This document shows, piece by piece, positions 8,576 to 17,229 of a DNA stretch of 64,000 nucleotides. The position numbers and the translations under genes were made by a program. How positions within the stretch are numbered: position 1 is the first letter of the stretch; every line of letters begins with the position of its first letter. A model generated the notes under the pieces. It was not told the DNA's origin, ran no database searches, and saw only the letters and a list, made by a program, of their open reading frames with translations. The stretch comes from Streptomyces echinatus (GTDB lineage Bacteria > Actinomycetota > Actinomycetes > Streptomycetales > Streptomycetaceae): the NCBI RefSeq assembly GCF_014203595.1, contig NZ_JACHJK010000011.1, positions 124,001 through 188,000 of the forward strand, read 5' to 3'.

Positions 8576-8897
8576 TCGTCGCCTTGTGCCGTTCTGCCGT
8601 GAAGTGCCGTGAAGTGCTGCTAAGTGGGAAGGGGTGGGGTTCGTGCGGTGAAGTGGGCTGACTGGGTGAGGTGTCGGTCTGGTGGCGGGTTGACGCGGTC
8701 TGCGCCACCACCGTCGTGAGCGTAGCGTGACTGAGGAGTCGCGGTGTGCGAACAACGAGGCTCCACCCCTGCGCGGGGGGCTCGTGCCGGGCGGGTGACC
8801 GCGCCCCGCAGCTCGCTCTCCGTGACCGGCAGCAGTCGCCAACTCCGGGAAACGCCAAGGGCGTCGGGGGTTCCCCCGGACGGCCGAACACGGTCGG
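8576..8897. other. Intergenic region, whiG leader
   Basis: About 320 bases between the dprA stop and whiG start. It should hold the whiG promoter, but I could not assign -10 or -35 elements with confidence. The part next to whiG has a repeated GTGAAGTG (two copies 9 bases apart and a third about 40 bases on). No gene is seen. Confidence 0.4.
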
Positions 8898-10058
8898 TCA
8901 GCACGGGCGGCGACCGGTCCGGACCGAGATCATCGCCTGGCGTGTCAACTTCCAGCCATCGCCGTGTCGTTCGACGTAACCAAGTGCACGGAGTTCGTAC
9001 AGTCTCGCGATGGCCTCGTCCCGGGTGGTGCGCGCGTCGAGCGCGATCTCGTCGGTGGGGGCCGCGCGGTTGCCGGGCAGGGCGGCGAGCACCGTGCGGG
9101 TGGCCGGTTCCAGCAGGTCACGCGGGAGGACCGGGCCGCGCCGGGCCGGTGCCAGGTCACCCATCGCGCCCACGAGTTCGACGACTTCCGTGGCATCGGT
9201 GACCAGGGTGGCCTCCTCGCGCAGCAGTGCGTGGACGCCGGCGGAGAGGGCGCTGGTGACCGGGCCGGGCACGCCCATGGTGAACCGGCCGAGGCGCTGT
9301 GCGGCCCGCGCGGTGGCCAGCGAGCCGCTGCGGCGGGCGGCCTCCACGACGACGGTGCCTCTGGTCAGGGCGGCGATCACGCGGTTGCGGAGGATGAACC
9401 GGGTGGGCGTGGGGTGGTCGCCCGGCGGGAGTTCGCCCACCACCAGTCCCTGTTCCGCGATGCGGGCGATCAGTGCGGCGTGGCCGCGCGGGTAGGGCTG
9501 GTCGACGCCGCAGGCCAGGACGGCGACGGTGGCGCCGCGGGCGGCGAGGGCGCCCCGGTGGGCGGCGCCGTCGATGCCGTAGGCACCGCCCGACACCACG
9601 ACCCACCCGCGCTCGGCGAGGCCGGAGGCGAGGGTGGCCGCCGCGTGGGTGCCGTACTCGGTGCAGGCGCGGGCGCCGACCACGGCCACGGAGCGGAGCG
9701 CCCACATGCGCAGGCTGGGCCGGCCCCGCACCCACAGCCCGAGGGGCCGTCCGTCCCCGAGGTCGTCGAGCTGGCGGGGCCACTCGCCGTCACCCGGGCA
9801 CACGAACCGCGCCCCCGCGGCCCGGGCCACCGCGAGATCCCGCTCCGGCTCGGCCCGCCCGGCCCGCGCGACGAGCCCCGCCCACCGGGTGCCGCTCACC
9901 CCGGGGAGCGCGTCCCTGCCGCACCGCAGCCGCCGCACCACCTCCCCCACCCCGAACTCCCGCACCCACCGGCCCCCGACCTCGTCCCCCGGCTCGATCA
10001 CCCGACCGAGAAAGACACGACCGAGCAGTTCGGCGTCGGGATCCTCCCCTCCGGTCAC
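8898..10058 (-). CDS. dprA: DNA-processing protein DprA
   Basis: RecA-loading, ssDNA-binding Rossmann protein (Smf family) of transformation systems, widespread also in non-transformable bacteria. 386 residues. The core shows VAVVGARACTEYG, SGGAYGIDGAAHRGAL, and a GSLATARAAQRLGR-type segment; a C-terminal winged-helix region follows after about residue 310. The start overlaps the comM stop by 4 bases (translational coupling), so yraN, comM and dprA form one unit. Confidence 0.94.
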   Translation of the reverse strand: MTGGEDPDAELLGRVFLGRVIEPGDEVGGRWVREFGVGEVVRRLRCGRDALPGVSGTRWAGLVARAGRAEPERDLAVARAAGARFVCPGDGEWPRQLDDLGDGRPLGLWVRGRPSLRMWALRSVAVVGARACTEYGTHAAATLASGLAERGWVVVSGGAYGIDGAAHRGALAARGATVAVLACGVDQPYPRGHAALIARIAEQGLVVGELPPGDHPTPTRFILRNRVIAALTRGTVVVEAARRSGSLATARAAQRLGRFTMGVPGPVTSALSAGVHALLREEATLVTDATEVVELVGAMGDLAPARRGPVLPRDLLEPATRTVLAALPGNRAAPTDEIALDARTTRDEAIARLYELRALGYVERHGDGWKLTRQAMISVRTGRRPC

Positions 10059-11680
10059 GTCAGCGCCCCGATGGCCATCGGCAACCCTCGGGGGACACCG
10101 GTGCGTAGCTGCAACGCCAGGGCCACGTCGGTCGCGTCGGGACGGTCGTGCCCGACGAGGTCGGCGACCGTCCAGGCGACGCGCAGCACCCGGTCGATCC
10201 CGCGGGCGGTGAGCACACCCCGCTCCAGGCTGCGTTCGGCCTCGTCCATTGCCCCGGCGACGGCGTGGTACCGGCCTCGCAGCTCACGACCGGGCACTTC
10301 ACTGTTGGTGCGCCACGGAGTGCCGGTGAGGCGAGCTGCGGCCCGCTGCCGGGCCTGCCTCACCCGCTCGGCCACGGTCGCCGTGGACTCTCCGCGGGCG
10401 CCGGGCTCGGTGAGCTGGGCCCGGGTGACCGGATCGACCTCGACACGCAGATCCACCCGGTCCAGCAGGGGGCCGGACAGCCGGGACTGGTAGCGACGGA
10501 TCGCCGATGGGGAGCACTCGCACAGCGAGTCGCGGAGTGAGAAGCGTCCGCAGGGACAGGGATTGGCCGCGAGGACCATCAGGAACCGCGCCGGGAAACG
10601 GACCACACCGGCGCTGCGTGCGATCACCACGTGCCCCGACTCAAGAGGCTGTCGCAGAGCGTCCAGGGTCTGACTGTGGAATTCGGGCGCCTCGTCCAGA
10701 AACAGCACTCCGCGATGGGCAAGGGACACCGCGCCGGGCCGGGCGATGCCCGGGCCGCCGCCGACGAGTGACTGCATCGTGGCGGAGTGGTGCGGGGCGC
10801 AGTAGGGAGCGACGTCGACCAGCGGCTTGCCCGGGGGAAGCAGCCCGGCAACCGAGTGCACCGCCGTGACCTCCAGTGACTCCTCCCTCGTGAGTCGGGG
10901 AAGGACCGGGGGCAGGCGTTCGGCGAGCATGGTCTTGCCCGCGCCGGGCGGCCCCTCCAGGAACAGGTGGTGTCCGCCTGCGGCGGCCACCTCCACGGCC
11001 GTGCGGGCGGAGATCTGACCCACGACATCCGCCAAGTCGTGATCGTGGTCGTGCTGTGCGGAGCCGATGCTGTGCATGCCGGTGGCGGCGCCCGTTCCCG
11101 GGACCCGTAGTCCGGCCAGCAGGGGATCGGGCCGTCCCTGTTCCTCCGGCGCCTCCTCGGGGACGGGTTCCTCGGTCAGCACCGCGATGAGCTGCCTCAG
11201 GCTGCGCACACCGAGTACGGACACACCGGGGACCAGCGCGGCCTCGGCGGCTGCGGACTCGGGTACGACCACCTGCTCATACCCCGCATCGGCCGCCGCG
11301 AGGACGGCCGGCAGGATGCCCCGGACCGGCCGCACCCGACCGTCCAGGCCCAGCTCTCCGATCATGACGATGTCGGCTAGGACACGGGGGTCGATCCGTT
11401 CGGCGGCGCCGAGCACCGCACAGGCGACGGCCAGGTCGAAGCCCGAGCCGGCCTTGGGGACCGAGGCGGGACTGAGACCGACGGTGAGCTTCTTCTGCGG
11501 CCATTCGCCGCCCGAGTTCACCACCGCCGCCCGGACTCGGTCGCGGCTCTCCGTCAGGCTTTTGTCGGGGAGGCCGACCAGGGTGAAGGCCGCGACGCCG
11601 GGTTCGAGGTCTGCCTGGACCTCGACGACCACGCCCTCGACGCCGACCAGGGCCACCGAGCACGTACGGGCGAACGCCAT
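10055..11680 (-). CDS. comM: YifB/ComM-type Mg-chelatase-like AAA+ ATPase
   Basis: 541 residues. ComM is a hexameric helicase that promotes branch migration in natural transformation (established in Vibrio). Domain order: N-terminal Lon-protease-like fold (1-165), AAA+ core with Walker A GPPGAGKT (243-250) and Walker B LFLDE (D329/E330), then a Cys cluster (NPCPCGRF and LCECSP) and a C-terminal helical Mg-chelatase region. Starts immediately after the yraN stop and overlaps dprA. A His/Asp-rich linker lies near residues 203-216. Confidence 0.93.
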   Translation of the reverse strand: MAFARTCSVALVGVEGVVVEVQADLEPGVAAFTLVGLPDKSLTESRDRVRAAVVNSGGEWPQKKLTVGLSPASVPKAGSGFDLAVACAVLGAAERIDPRVLADIVMIGELGLDGRVRPVRGILPAVLAAADAGYEQVVVPESAAAEAALVPGVSVLGVRSLRQLIAVLTEEPVPEEAPEEQGRPDPLLAGLRVPGTGAATGMHSIGSAQHDHDHDLADVVGQISARTAVEVAAAGGHHLFLEGPPGAGKTMLAERLPPVLPRLTREESLEVTAVHSVAGLLPPGKPLVDVAPYCAPHHSATMQSLVGGGPGIARPGAVSLAHRGVLFLDEAPEFHSQTLDALRQPLESGHVVIARSAGVVRFPARFLMVLAANPCPCGRFSLRDSLCECSPSAIRRYQSRLSGPLLDRVDLRVEVDPVTRAQLTEPGARGESTATVAERVRQARQRAAARLTGTPWRTNSEVPGRELRGRYHAVAGAMDEAERSLERGVLTARGIDRVLRVAWTVADLVGHDRPDATDVALALQLRTGVPRGLPMAIGALT

Positions 11681-12043
11681 TCAGGCCACCCCCCGCGCGT
11701 GCTCCACGGTCGGGGCGCCCCGGCGGGGCAGGACCACGCCGACGAGGTCGATGCGGACGCCGCCCGGTGGGGCTCCTCCGTGGGCCTGGATCCAGTGCTC
11801 GGCGAGCGCCCGGAGCCTGGCCGCCTTCTCGGGGGTCACCGCGGCCATCGGGTGTTCGTAGTCCCCGCCCCGGCGGGTCTTCACCTCGCAGACGACGAGC
11901 GCGTCACCGTCCCGCGCCACGATGTCGATCTCGCCGGACCGTCCGCTGCGCCAGTTGCGCTCCAGGACCGTCATACCGGCCTCGGCGAGCCACCGCGCCG
12001 CCAGGTCCTCGCCGTACTTGCCGATCGCTGCTCGTGCGTTCAT
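11681..12043 (-). CDS. YraN/UPF0102 family endonuclease-like protein
   Basis: 120 residues from the ATG at 12043, with CCGGAGG upstream; an earlier ATG at 12073 is less likely. It contains the family's restriction-endonuclease-like core, SGEIDIVARDGDALVVCEVK, with the Asp and Glu-x-Lys metal-site pattern. Function is not established; commonly beside comM and dprA. The stop touches the comM start (TGAATG). Confidence 0.9.
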   Translation of the reverse strand: MNARAAIGKYGEDLAARWLAEAGMTVLERNWRSGRSGEIDIVARDGDALVVCEVKTRRGGDYEHPMAAVTPEKAARLRALAEHWIQAHGGAPPGGVRIDLVGVVLPRRGAPTVEHARGVA

Positions 12044-12169
12044 GTCGGCACCACCTCCGGCGCCAACCGTCACGCATCCCGTCCCCCAGTGTTGATCTTG
12101 GTGGACTACCCGGCGGTTGTGGAAAACTCCGTCACCCGAACGGGCAACACCGCAGGAAACCGCAGGTCA

Positions 12170-12478
12170 TCAGCCGCCCGGCAGCTCCAGGTCGCTCTTG
12201 TTCAGCTCCTCGATGTTCACGTCCTTGAAGGTCAGAACGCGCACCTGCTTGACGAAGCGAGCCGGCCGGTACATGTCCCAGACCCAGGCATCGGCCATGG
12301 TCACCTCGAAGAACACCTCACCCTGAACCGAGTGCACCTGCATCTCGTAGTCGTTGGTGAGATAGAAACGCCGCTCGGTCTCGATCACGTATTTGAACAG
12401 ACCGACGACGTCTCGGTACTCCCGGTAGAGCTTGAGCTCCATCTCGGTCTCGTACTTTTCGAGGTCCTCGGCGCTCAT
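12170..12478 (-). CDS. DUF2469 domain protein
   Basis: 102-residue, Glu/Tyr-rich soluble protein that begins MSAEDLEKYETEMELKLYRE. It matches, from memory, the actinobacterial DUF2469 family, for which I know no function. It sits between the Nudix and yraN genes with a 126-base gap to yraN. Confidence 0.88.
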   Translation of the reverse strand: MSAEDLEKYETEMELKLYREYRDVVGLFKYVIETERRFYLTNDYEMQVHSVQGEVFFEVTMADAWVWDMYRPARFVKQVRVLTFKDVNIEELNKSDLELPGG

Positions 12479-12534
12479 GGCATGTTCCCCTTCAGCCGTG
12501 CGATCCCACCATTGTGCGCCAGTCCCCGGAGCCC

Positions 12535-13065
12535 TCAGACGATTTCCGTGTCGAGGGTCACCGGTGTGGCCGGGGCACCTTCGACGAGCAGCGTGCGCAG
12601 CAGCCCGGCGAGTCTGGTCGGATACACCGTCTCACGTGCCCGGGTCAGTTCCTGACACGTCCACCAGCGCGCTCCGGCGACGCTGCGCCGTTCCAGCTCC
12701 GTCAGCCCCGTCGCCGCGGTGGCCGTCTGCCGCGTACGGGCCAGGTAGTACCACTCGTCCTGGTCCCAGCGGCGGCCCGCGAACGGGAACGAGCACCGCC
12801 GCCGCCAGAGGACGGGCCCCAGTTCGACGTCGGTGATGCCGGTCTCCTCCGCGAGTTCCCGCAGCGCGGCCTCCTCGCGCGTCTCGGCGCCCTCCAGGCC
12901 GCCTCCCGGGGTGAACCACCAGTCGTCGGCCGGGTCGTCCGGCTCGTGGCCGTGCAGGAGCAGGATGCGGTCGTCGGGGTCGAGGAGAACCACCCGCGCC
13001 ACCTTGCGCGGGCCGCCGTCGCCCTCGTACGACTCCTCGGCCGGCCGCGTGGTCTCAGCGGGCAC
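12535..13065 (-). CDS. Nudix hydrolase
   Basis: 176 residues. The Nudix box spans residues 55-77 (G55, E61, R69-E70, E73-E74, G76), with all metal-binding residues intact, so it should hydrolyse a nucleoside diphosphate derivative; the substrate is unknown. The start overlaps the end of sipZ by 11 bases; from memory, sipZ is cotranscribed with a mutT-like gene in S. lividans. Confidence 0.93.
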   Translation of the reverse strand: MPAETTRPAEESYEGDGGPRKVARVVLLDPDDRILLLHGHEPDDPADDWWFTPGGGLEGAETREEAALRELAEETGITDVELGPVLWRRRCSFPFAGRRWDQDEWYYLARTRQTATAATGLTELERRSVAGARWWTCQELTRARETVYPTRLAGLLRTLLVEGAPATPVTLDTEIV

Positions 13066-13840
13066 CGGCCGCCTCCGGGCGGGCGGTACGGGTGCGGGAG
13101 CGGCTCAGGCGTCCCGCGATCGGGCCGTAGGCGCCGCCGCCGAGGACCAGGACCGCGCCGGCCACGACGAGCAGCTCGATCGTGCGCAGCGGGCCGGGCG
13201 GGGAGAGGGCGCCGAGCGTCTCGAAGCCGGTGGGACGCTCGAGCGCGCCCTTCCAGGGCCAGACGACGGCCTCCACGCGGGCGGAGACGGTGTCGCGGGA
13301 CACGGTGCCCTTGGCCGCGTCCGCGAGGTGGGCGGTGGAGTCCAGGGAGCCCTGGCGTTCGTCGCCGAGGAGGAACAGCCGGCCCTCGGGCACGGTCACC
13401 GTGCCGAAGTCCGTGATCTCGGCCGCGCTGCCCTTGGGCAGGTACGGCTCGTCGATCTGCTTGCCGTTGACGGTCAGCTTGCCGCCGGTGCAGCAGGAGA
13501 CGGTGTCGCCGCCCACCGCGACCACGCGCTTGACCACCTTGGCGCCCGTGACCCAGGTCTTGTCCTCGAAGACGACGACGTCGCCGCGGCGTACCTCGTC
13601 GCCGTCGACGCGCTGGGCCAGCACCCGGTCACCGGCGTCGATGGTGGGGGTCATGGAGCTGGTGGGCACGGTGTACGGCCGGTAGACCACCGCTCCCCAC
13701 GCGAATCCGCCCAGGAACAGCACCAGCCCCAGCGCCACGGCCACTCCGGACAGCCGCTGTCCGAACCGGCCACCGCCGGCCCGTGCCGTGCCGGTGCCGC
13801 CGCCGTGCGGGGCCGTACGCGTCATGCTCTCGCCACCCAT
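13055..13840 (-). CDS. sipZ: Type I signal peptidase SipZ
   Basis: Membrane serine peptidase that cleaves Sec and Tat signal peptides outside the membrane. 261 residues. N-terminal TM helix about 32-52, catalytic Ser62 (VPTSSM), general-base Lys104 (VVKRVV), GDE motif, and a C-terminal TM near 225-245 from the hydrophobic stretch before the Arg-rich tail. An in-frame ATG at 13825 is an alternative start. It is separated from sipY by 168 bases with a hairpin, consistent with its own promoter. Confidence 0.93.
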   Translation of the reverse strand: MGGESMTRTAPHGGGTGTARAGGGRFGQRLSGVAVALGLVLFLGGFAWGAVVYRPYTVPTSSMTPTIDAGDRVLAQRVDGDEVRRGDVVVFEDKTWVTGAKVVKRVVAVGGDTVSCCTGGKLTVNGKQIDEPYLPKGSAAEITDFGTVTVPEGRLFLLGDERQGSLDSTAHLADAAKGTVSRDTVSARVEAVVWPWKGALERPTGFETLGALSPPGPLRTIELLVVAGAVLVLGGGAYGPIAGRLSRSRTRTARPEAAGAR

Positions 13841-13899
13841 GGACCCGCACCCTACCCGTCGGTTCCGAGCGGGGGCAGCCCCTCTTTCCCGGCCGGGGT

Positions 13900-13917
13900 C
13901 CCCCGGCCCACCGGGGG
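13900..13917 (-). terminator. Hairpin between sipY and sipZ
   Basis: CCCCCGG and CCGGGGG (7 bp) flank a CCCA loop about 90 bases after the sipY stop. This probably ends the rplS-sipW-X-Y transcript before the separate sipZ unit. The rest of 13841-14008 should hold the sipZ promoter. Confidence 0.5.
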
Positions 13918-14008
13918 TGGCTCCAGGCCGCGGGCGGCCTCGGCCAGGTGCTTTCCGTGCGGGGCCGGCCGTCGGTCCTCGGATCCTGCGGACCGGCCGG
14001 CTCGTGGG

Positions 14009-15025
14009 TCACGGCCGTCCGGCCGGCGCCTTCCGTGCCGCCTGGGTCCCGGTCCGGTCCGTGCGCCTGCGCCGCCACACCGCCAGCGGCAGCACCGCGG
14101 CGACGGCCATGCCCTGCGGGGCCACCGTCAGGGAGGCGGCGGCGGACTGCTGGTCGAGGCCGGGCTGGTCGAAGGTGTCCGGGATCGGCAGGGTGCCCCA
14201 GCGGTTGATCGGCCAGGCCTTGACGATCGCGCGGCCGACGACCTTGTCGACGGGGACCATGCCGTGGTTCCTGTCGGACTGGTTGTACCGGGAGTCACGG
14301 GAGTTCTGGCGGTGGTCGCCCATCACCCAGAGGAAGCCCTCGGGGACCTTCACCTTGAACTGGCCGCCCTGGTCGTCCACGCTGCACGGCGTGTTGCCCG
14401 GGTAGACGTACGGCTCGTTCAGCGCCTTGCCGTTGACCCTCAGCGGGCCGCTGCCCTTGCACTCGACCGTGTCGCCGCCGACCCCGATCACCCGCTTGAT
14501 CAGGTCCTTCTCCTCCGCCGACGGCATCAGGCCGATCCAGCTGAGGACCTTCTGCACCGGGTTCGGGTTCGGCGTCGGCTCGCCCGCCAGCCAGTCGTCC
14601 GGGTCGTGGAAGACGACCACCTCACCGCGCTCGGGTTCGGAGCCGAACCACGGGGTGAGCTTGTCGACCAGGACGCGGTCACCCTCCTGGAGGGTGTTCT
14701 GCATCGAGTCGGACGGGATCGAGAACGCCTGGACGAGGAAGGTCTTGATCAGCAGTGCCAGGACCAGCGCGATGCCGATCAGGATCGGCAGCTCCTTCCA
14801 GAAGGAGCGCGGCTTCCTCGGACGGGGTGTCCCCGCGTCCGCGTCCGCGTCCGCGCCGCCGGCGGGGGGCCGCTGCTCGCCGTCCTGCGTGCCGTCGCCG
14901 CCCGCGTCCGCGTCATTCCCGGAGGTCATGGCGCCGTCCGGTACGGGAACGTCCGGCTCCACGGGGTGCCCGCGGTGCTCCTCGCCGTCGTGTCCCGACC
15001 GTGCGCCAACCGCCACATCCCCCAC
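14009..15025 (-). CDS. sipY: Type I signal peptidase SipY
   Basis: 338 residues; from work in S. lividans, SipY is the main signal peptidase. GTG at 15025 follows GAGGAG by 6-7 bases, a start that lies 113 bases inside sipX. It has an acidic Asp/Ala/Gly-rich cytoplasmic N-terminus (35-66), TM about 78-98, Ser107 (IPSDSM), Lys177 (LIKRVI), the VMGDHR motif, and a C-terminal hydrophobic segment before an Arg/Lys-rich end. Confidence 0.93.
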   Translation of the reverse strand: MGDVAVGARSGHDGEEHRGHPVEPDVPVPDGAMTSGNDADAGGDGTQDGEQRPPAGGADADADAGTPRPRKPRSFWKELPILIGIALVLALLIKTFLVQAFSIPSDSMQNTLQEGDRVLVDKLTPWFGSEPERGEVVVFHDPDDWLAGEPTPNPNPVQKVLSWIGLMPSAEEKDLIKRVIGVGGDTVECKGSGPLRVNGKALNEPYVYPGNTPCSVDDQGGQFKVKVPEGFLWVMGDHRQNSRDSRYNQSDRNHGMVPVDKVVGRAIVKAWPINRWGTLPIPDTFDQPGLDQQSAAASLTVAPQGMAVAAVLPLAVWRRRRTDRTGTQAARKAPAGRP

Positions 15026-16004
15026 GCCAACTCCTCACTCTGTGCCGCTGCCTGCCCCACACACGACGCAGGCCCACCACTCCCATAACGAGCGGGAGTT
15101 CCGCAGGGGTCGGGAGCTGTGTCATTCCGTTCGGATGCTCGGGATCAACCCTATGCGAACGCTGGGGAGCAGCGGTCGCACCCGAGGCCGAGTCGGTGAC
15201 GCTTGCGAAGGTTTTAGGTTCTTCCAGACGCGTCCAGTGGCCGACGGGCCAGCCGATGACCATGGCCCGGCCGACCACGGAGTCCTCGGAGACCGTTCCG
15301 CCGTAGGGCGTGTTCTGGTGGGCACGGGAGTCGGCCGAGTTGTCCCGGTGGTCGCCCATCACCCACAGCCGGCCCTCGGGCACGGTGATGTCGAAGGGGG
15401 TGGAGGAGGGCTCGCTCCCCGGGTAGAGGTAGTCGCCTTCGGTGAGCGGTACGCCGTTGACGGTGACGCGCCCTTGCGCGTCACAGCACTTGACGTGGTC
15501 GCCGCCGACCCCGATGACCCGCTTGATCAGGTCTTTCTCGTTGTCGGACGGCAGCAGGCCGATGAAGGTGAGTCCTTCCTTGAGCTGCTTGACGACGACG
15601 GGGTCGTTCTTCTTGGTGGTCTGCTCGTCCTGGAGCCAGCCGCCGGGGTCGTGGAAGACCACGACGTCGCCGCGCTGCGGCTCGGAGCCGAACCAGGGGG
15701 TGAACTTGTCGACCAGGACCCGGTCGCCGATCCGGATCGTCTGCTCCATGGACCCGGACGGGATCACGAACGCCTGGACGAGGAACGTCTTCAGGACGAG
15801 CGCGATGAGGACGGCGACACCGACCAGGAGAGGGATCTCCCGGACGGCCGAGCGCCTGCGCTTGCGTTTGACCTTGCGCTGGAGTTTGCGGCGCTCCGCG
15901 CGCGTACGGCCGCCGCCGGGCACGGAGGTGCGGCGGACCCCAGTGGGCAGCAGGTTCTCGGCGGGGTCCGCGGGCACCCCGCGCGGTTTGCCGCGGCTAC
16001 CCAT
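14913..16004 (-). CDS. sipX: Type I signal peptidase SipX
   Basis: 363 residues. A basic cytoplasmic N-terminus (Arg/Lys-rich 34-52), TM about 57-76, Ser85 (IPSGSM), Lys161 (LIKRVI) and VMGDHR are present. The start overlaps sipW by 8 bases. The last 38 codons overlap sipY in another frame and encode a Gly/Arg-rich tail after a short hydrophobic segment near 308-320, so the second membrane anchor reported for SipX looks weak here. Confidence 0.92.
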   Translation of the reverse strand: MGSRGKPRGVPADPAENLLPTGVRRTSVPGGGRTRAERRKLQRKVKRKRRRSAVREIPLLVGVAVLIALVLKTFLVQAFVIPSGSMEQTIRIGDRVLVDKFTPWFGSEPQRGDVVVFHDPGGWLQDEQTTKKNDPVVVKQLKEGLTFIGLLPSDNEKDLIKRVIGVGGDHVKCCDAQGRVTVNGVPLTEGDYLYPGSEPSSTPFDITVPEGRLWVMGDHRDNSADSRAHQNTPYGGTVSEDSVVGRAMVIGWPVGHWTRLEEPKTFASVTDSASGATAAPQRSHRVDPEHPNGMTQLPTPAELPLVMGVVGLRRVWGRQRHRVRSWRGGCGGWRTVGTRRRGAPRAPRGAGRSRTGRRHDLRE

Positions 16005-16698
16005 GGACGCCCTCCGCCGGTGCGGCGGGCACGCGCGCGTAGGCGGACGGCCGGCTCAGATGGGTCCAGTGGCGGTACGGCCAGACGATCCAGTCGGCCC
16101 GGCCGATGACGTCGCCGACGGGGATCATGCCGCCGCCGGGCGAGCCGAGATGGTCACGGGAGTCGCTGGAGTCGCTGCGGTGGTCGCCGAGGACGAACAG
16201 GCGGCCCGAGGGCACGACGATGTCGAAGGGCACGCCGGAGGCGCTGTCCCCGGGATAGAGGAACGCAGTCTCGTCGACCGCCCGGCCGTTCACCTCGATC
16301 CTCCGCTTCTTGTCGCAGCAGACCACATGGTCTCCCCCCACACCGACCACACGCTTGATGTAGTCGGCGTCCCCGAAATACCCCGTGCCGTCGAACACAA
16401 CCACGTCACCGCGGCGCGGCTGGGAACCGAAACGGTACGCCAACTTATTTACGAGAACGCGGTCCCCGATCCTCAACCCCTGCTCCATGGATCCGCTCGG
16501 AATCTGGAACGGCTGCATCACGAGGGTGTTGAGGAGCAGCAGGAACGCCAGGGCGGTGAGGAGCGAGAGGGTGATCCGGCCGCCCGGTACCCAGTCGGCG
16601 GCCCGTGCCACCAACGCGAAACGCGACCGGCCCTCCGCACCCGGAGTCCCGGGGGCAAAGGAGCGGTCGCGTTCCGTCGGCTGTGCTTCGGTGTCCAT
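15997..16698 (-). CDS. sipW: Type I signal peptidase SipW
   Basis: 233 residues, shortest of the four. TM about 42-60, Ser70 (IPSGSM), Lys115 (YIKRVV), VLGDHR. No C-terminal hydrophobic helix is visible, consistent with the single-anchor topology I recall for S. lividans SipW. First of the overlapping sipW-X-Y set, 45 bases downstream of rplS. Confidence 0.92.
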   Translation of the reverse strand: MDTEAQPTERDRSFAPGTPGAEGRSRFALVARAADWVPGGRITLSLLTALAFLLLLNTLVMQPFQIPSGSMEQGLRIGDRVLVNKLAYRFGSQPRRGDVVVFDGTGYFGDADYIKRVVGVGGDHVVCCDKKRRIEVNGRAVDETAFLYPGDSASGVPFDIVVPSGRLFVLGDHRSDSSDSRDHLGSPGGGMIPVGDVIGRADWIVWPYRHWTHLSRPSAYARVPAAPAEGVHG

Positions 16699-16743
16699 CG
16701 GAGCCAGATGCTATCCGGCCCCGCTGTGACGCCGGGGAAGCGC

Positions 16744-17094
16744 TCAGTTGTCGCGCTTCTCCTTGATCTTCGCGGCCTTGCCGCGCAGCTCACGGAGGTA
16801 GTACAGCTTGGCGCGACGCACGTCACCGCGGGTGACCAGCTCGATCTTCTCGACGATCGGGGTGTGCACCGGGAAGGTGCGCTCGACGCCGACGGAGAAC
16901 GAGACCTTGCGGACCGTGAAGGTCTCGCGGACACCGGAGCCCTGGCGGCGGATCACAACGCCCTTGAACTGCTGCACACGGGAGCGGTTGCCCTCGATGA
17001 CGCGGACGTGGACGTTGACGGTGTCACCCGGGCGGAAGGCCGGGATGTCGGTGCGCAGCGACGCGGCGTCGACGGTGTCGAGCAGGTGAGACAT
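16744..17094 (-). CDS. rplS: 50S ribosomal protein L19
   Basis: 116 residues from MSHLLDTVDAASLR; the upstream frame to 17121 is outside L19 homology. The sequence is full length and highly conserved (RPGDTVNVHVRVIEGNRSRV). It lies between trmD and the signal peptidase genes, the usual actinobacterial order. Confidence 0.97.
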   Translation of the reverse strand: MSHLLDTVDAASLRTDIPAFRPGDTVNVHVRVIEGNRSRVQQFKGVVIRRQGSGVRETFTVRKVSFSVGVERTFPVHTPIVEKIELVTRGDVRRAKLYYLRELRGKAAKIKEKRDN

Positions 17095-17180
17095 TTCGTC
17101 TGCTTTCTTCGCTGATGCCACAGGTCATCAACGGAAACTAGGGTTCCAAGAGGATTGCCGTGCGGGCCGGAACGGGCGTC

Positions 17181-17205
17181 GTGTCCCCCTGTGGCAGGGG
17201 CGCAC
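17181..17205 (-). terminator. Hairpin between trmD and rplS
   Basis: CCCCTG-TGG-CAGGGG stem (17186-17200) with a GTG/CAC lower extension, in the 135-base gap between trmD and rplS. It may be an attenuator or RNA processing site; there is no T run. Confidence 0.4.
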
Positions 17206-17229
17206 GCCGGACGGACGCACAACAGCGGT

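Noticed and set aside
8600..8660. GTGAAGTG direct repeats as a possible regulator site before whiG
   Set aside because: Only short and imperfect; no symmetry and no promoter to anchor them.
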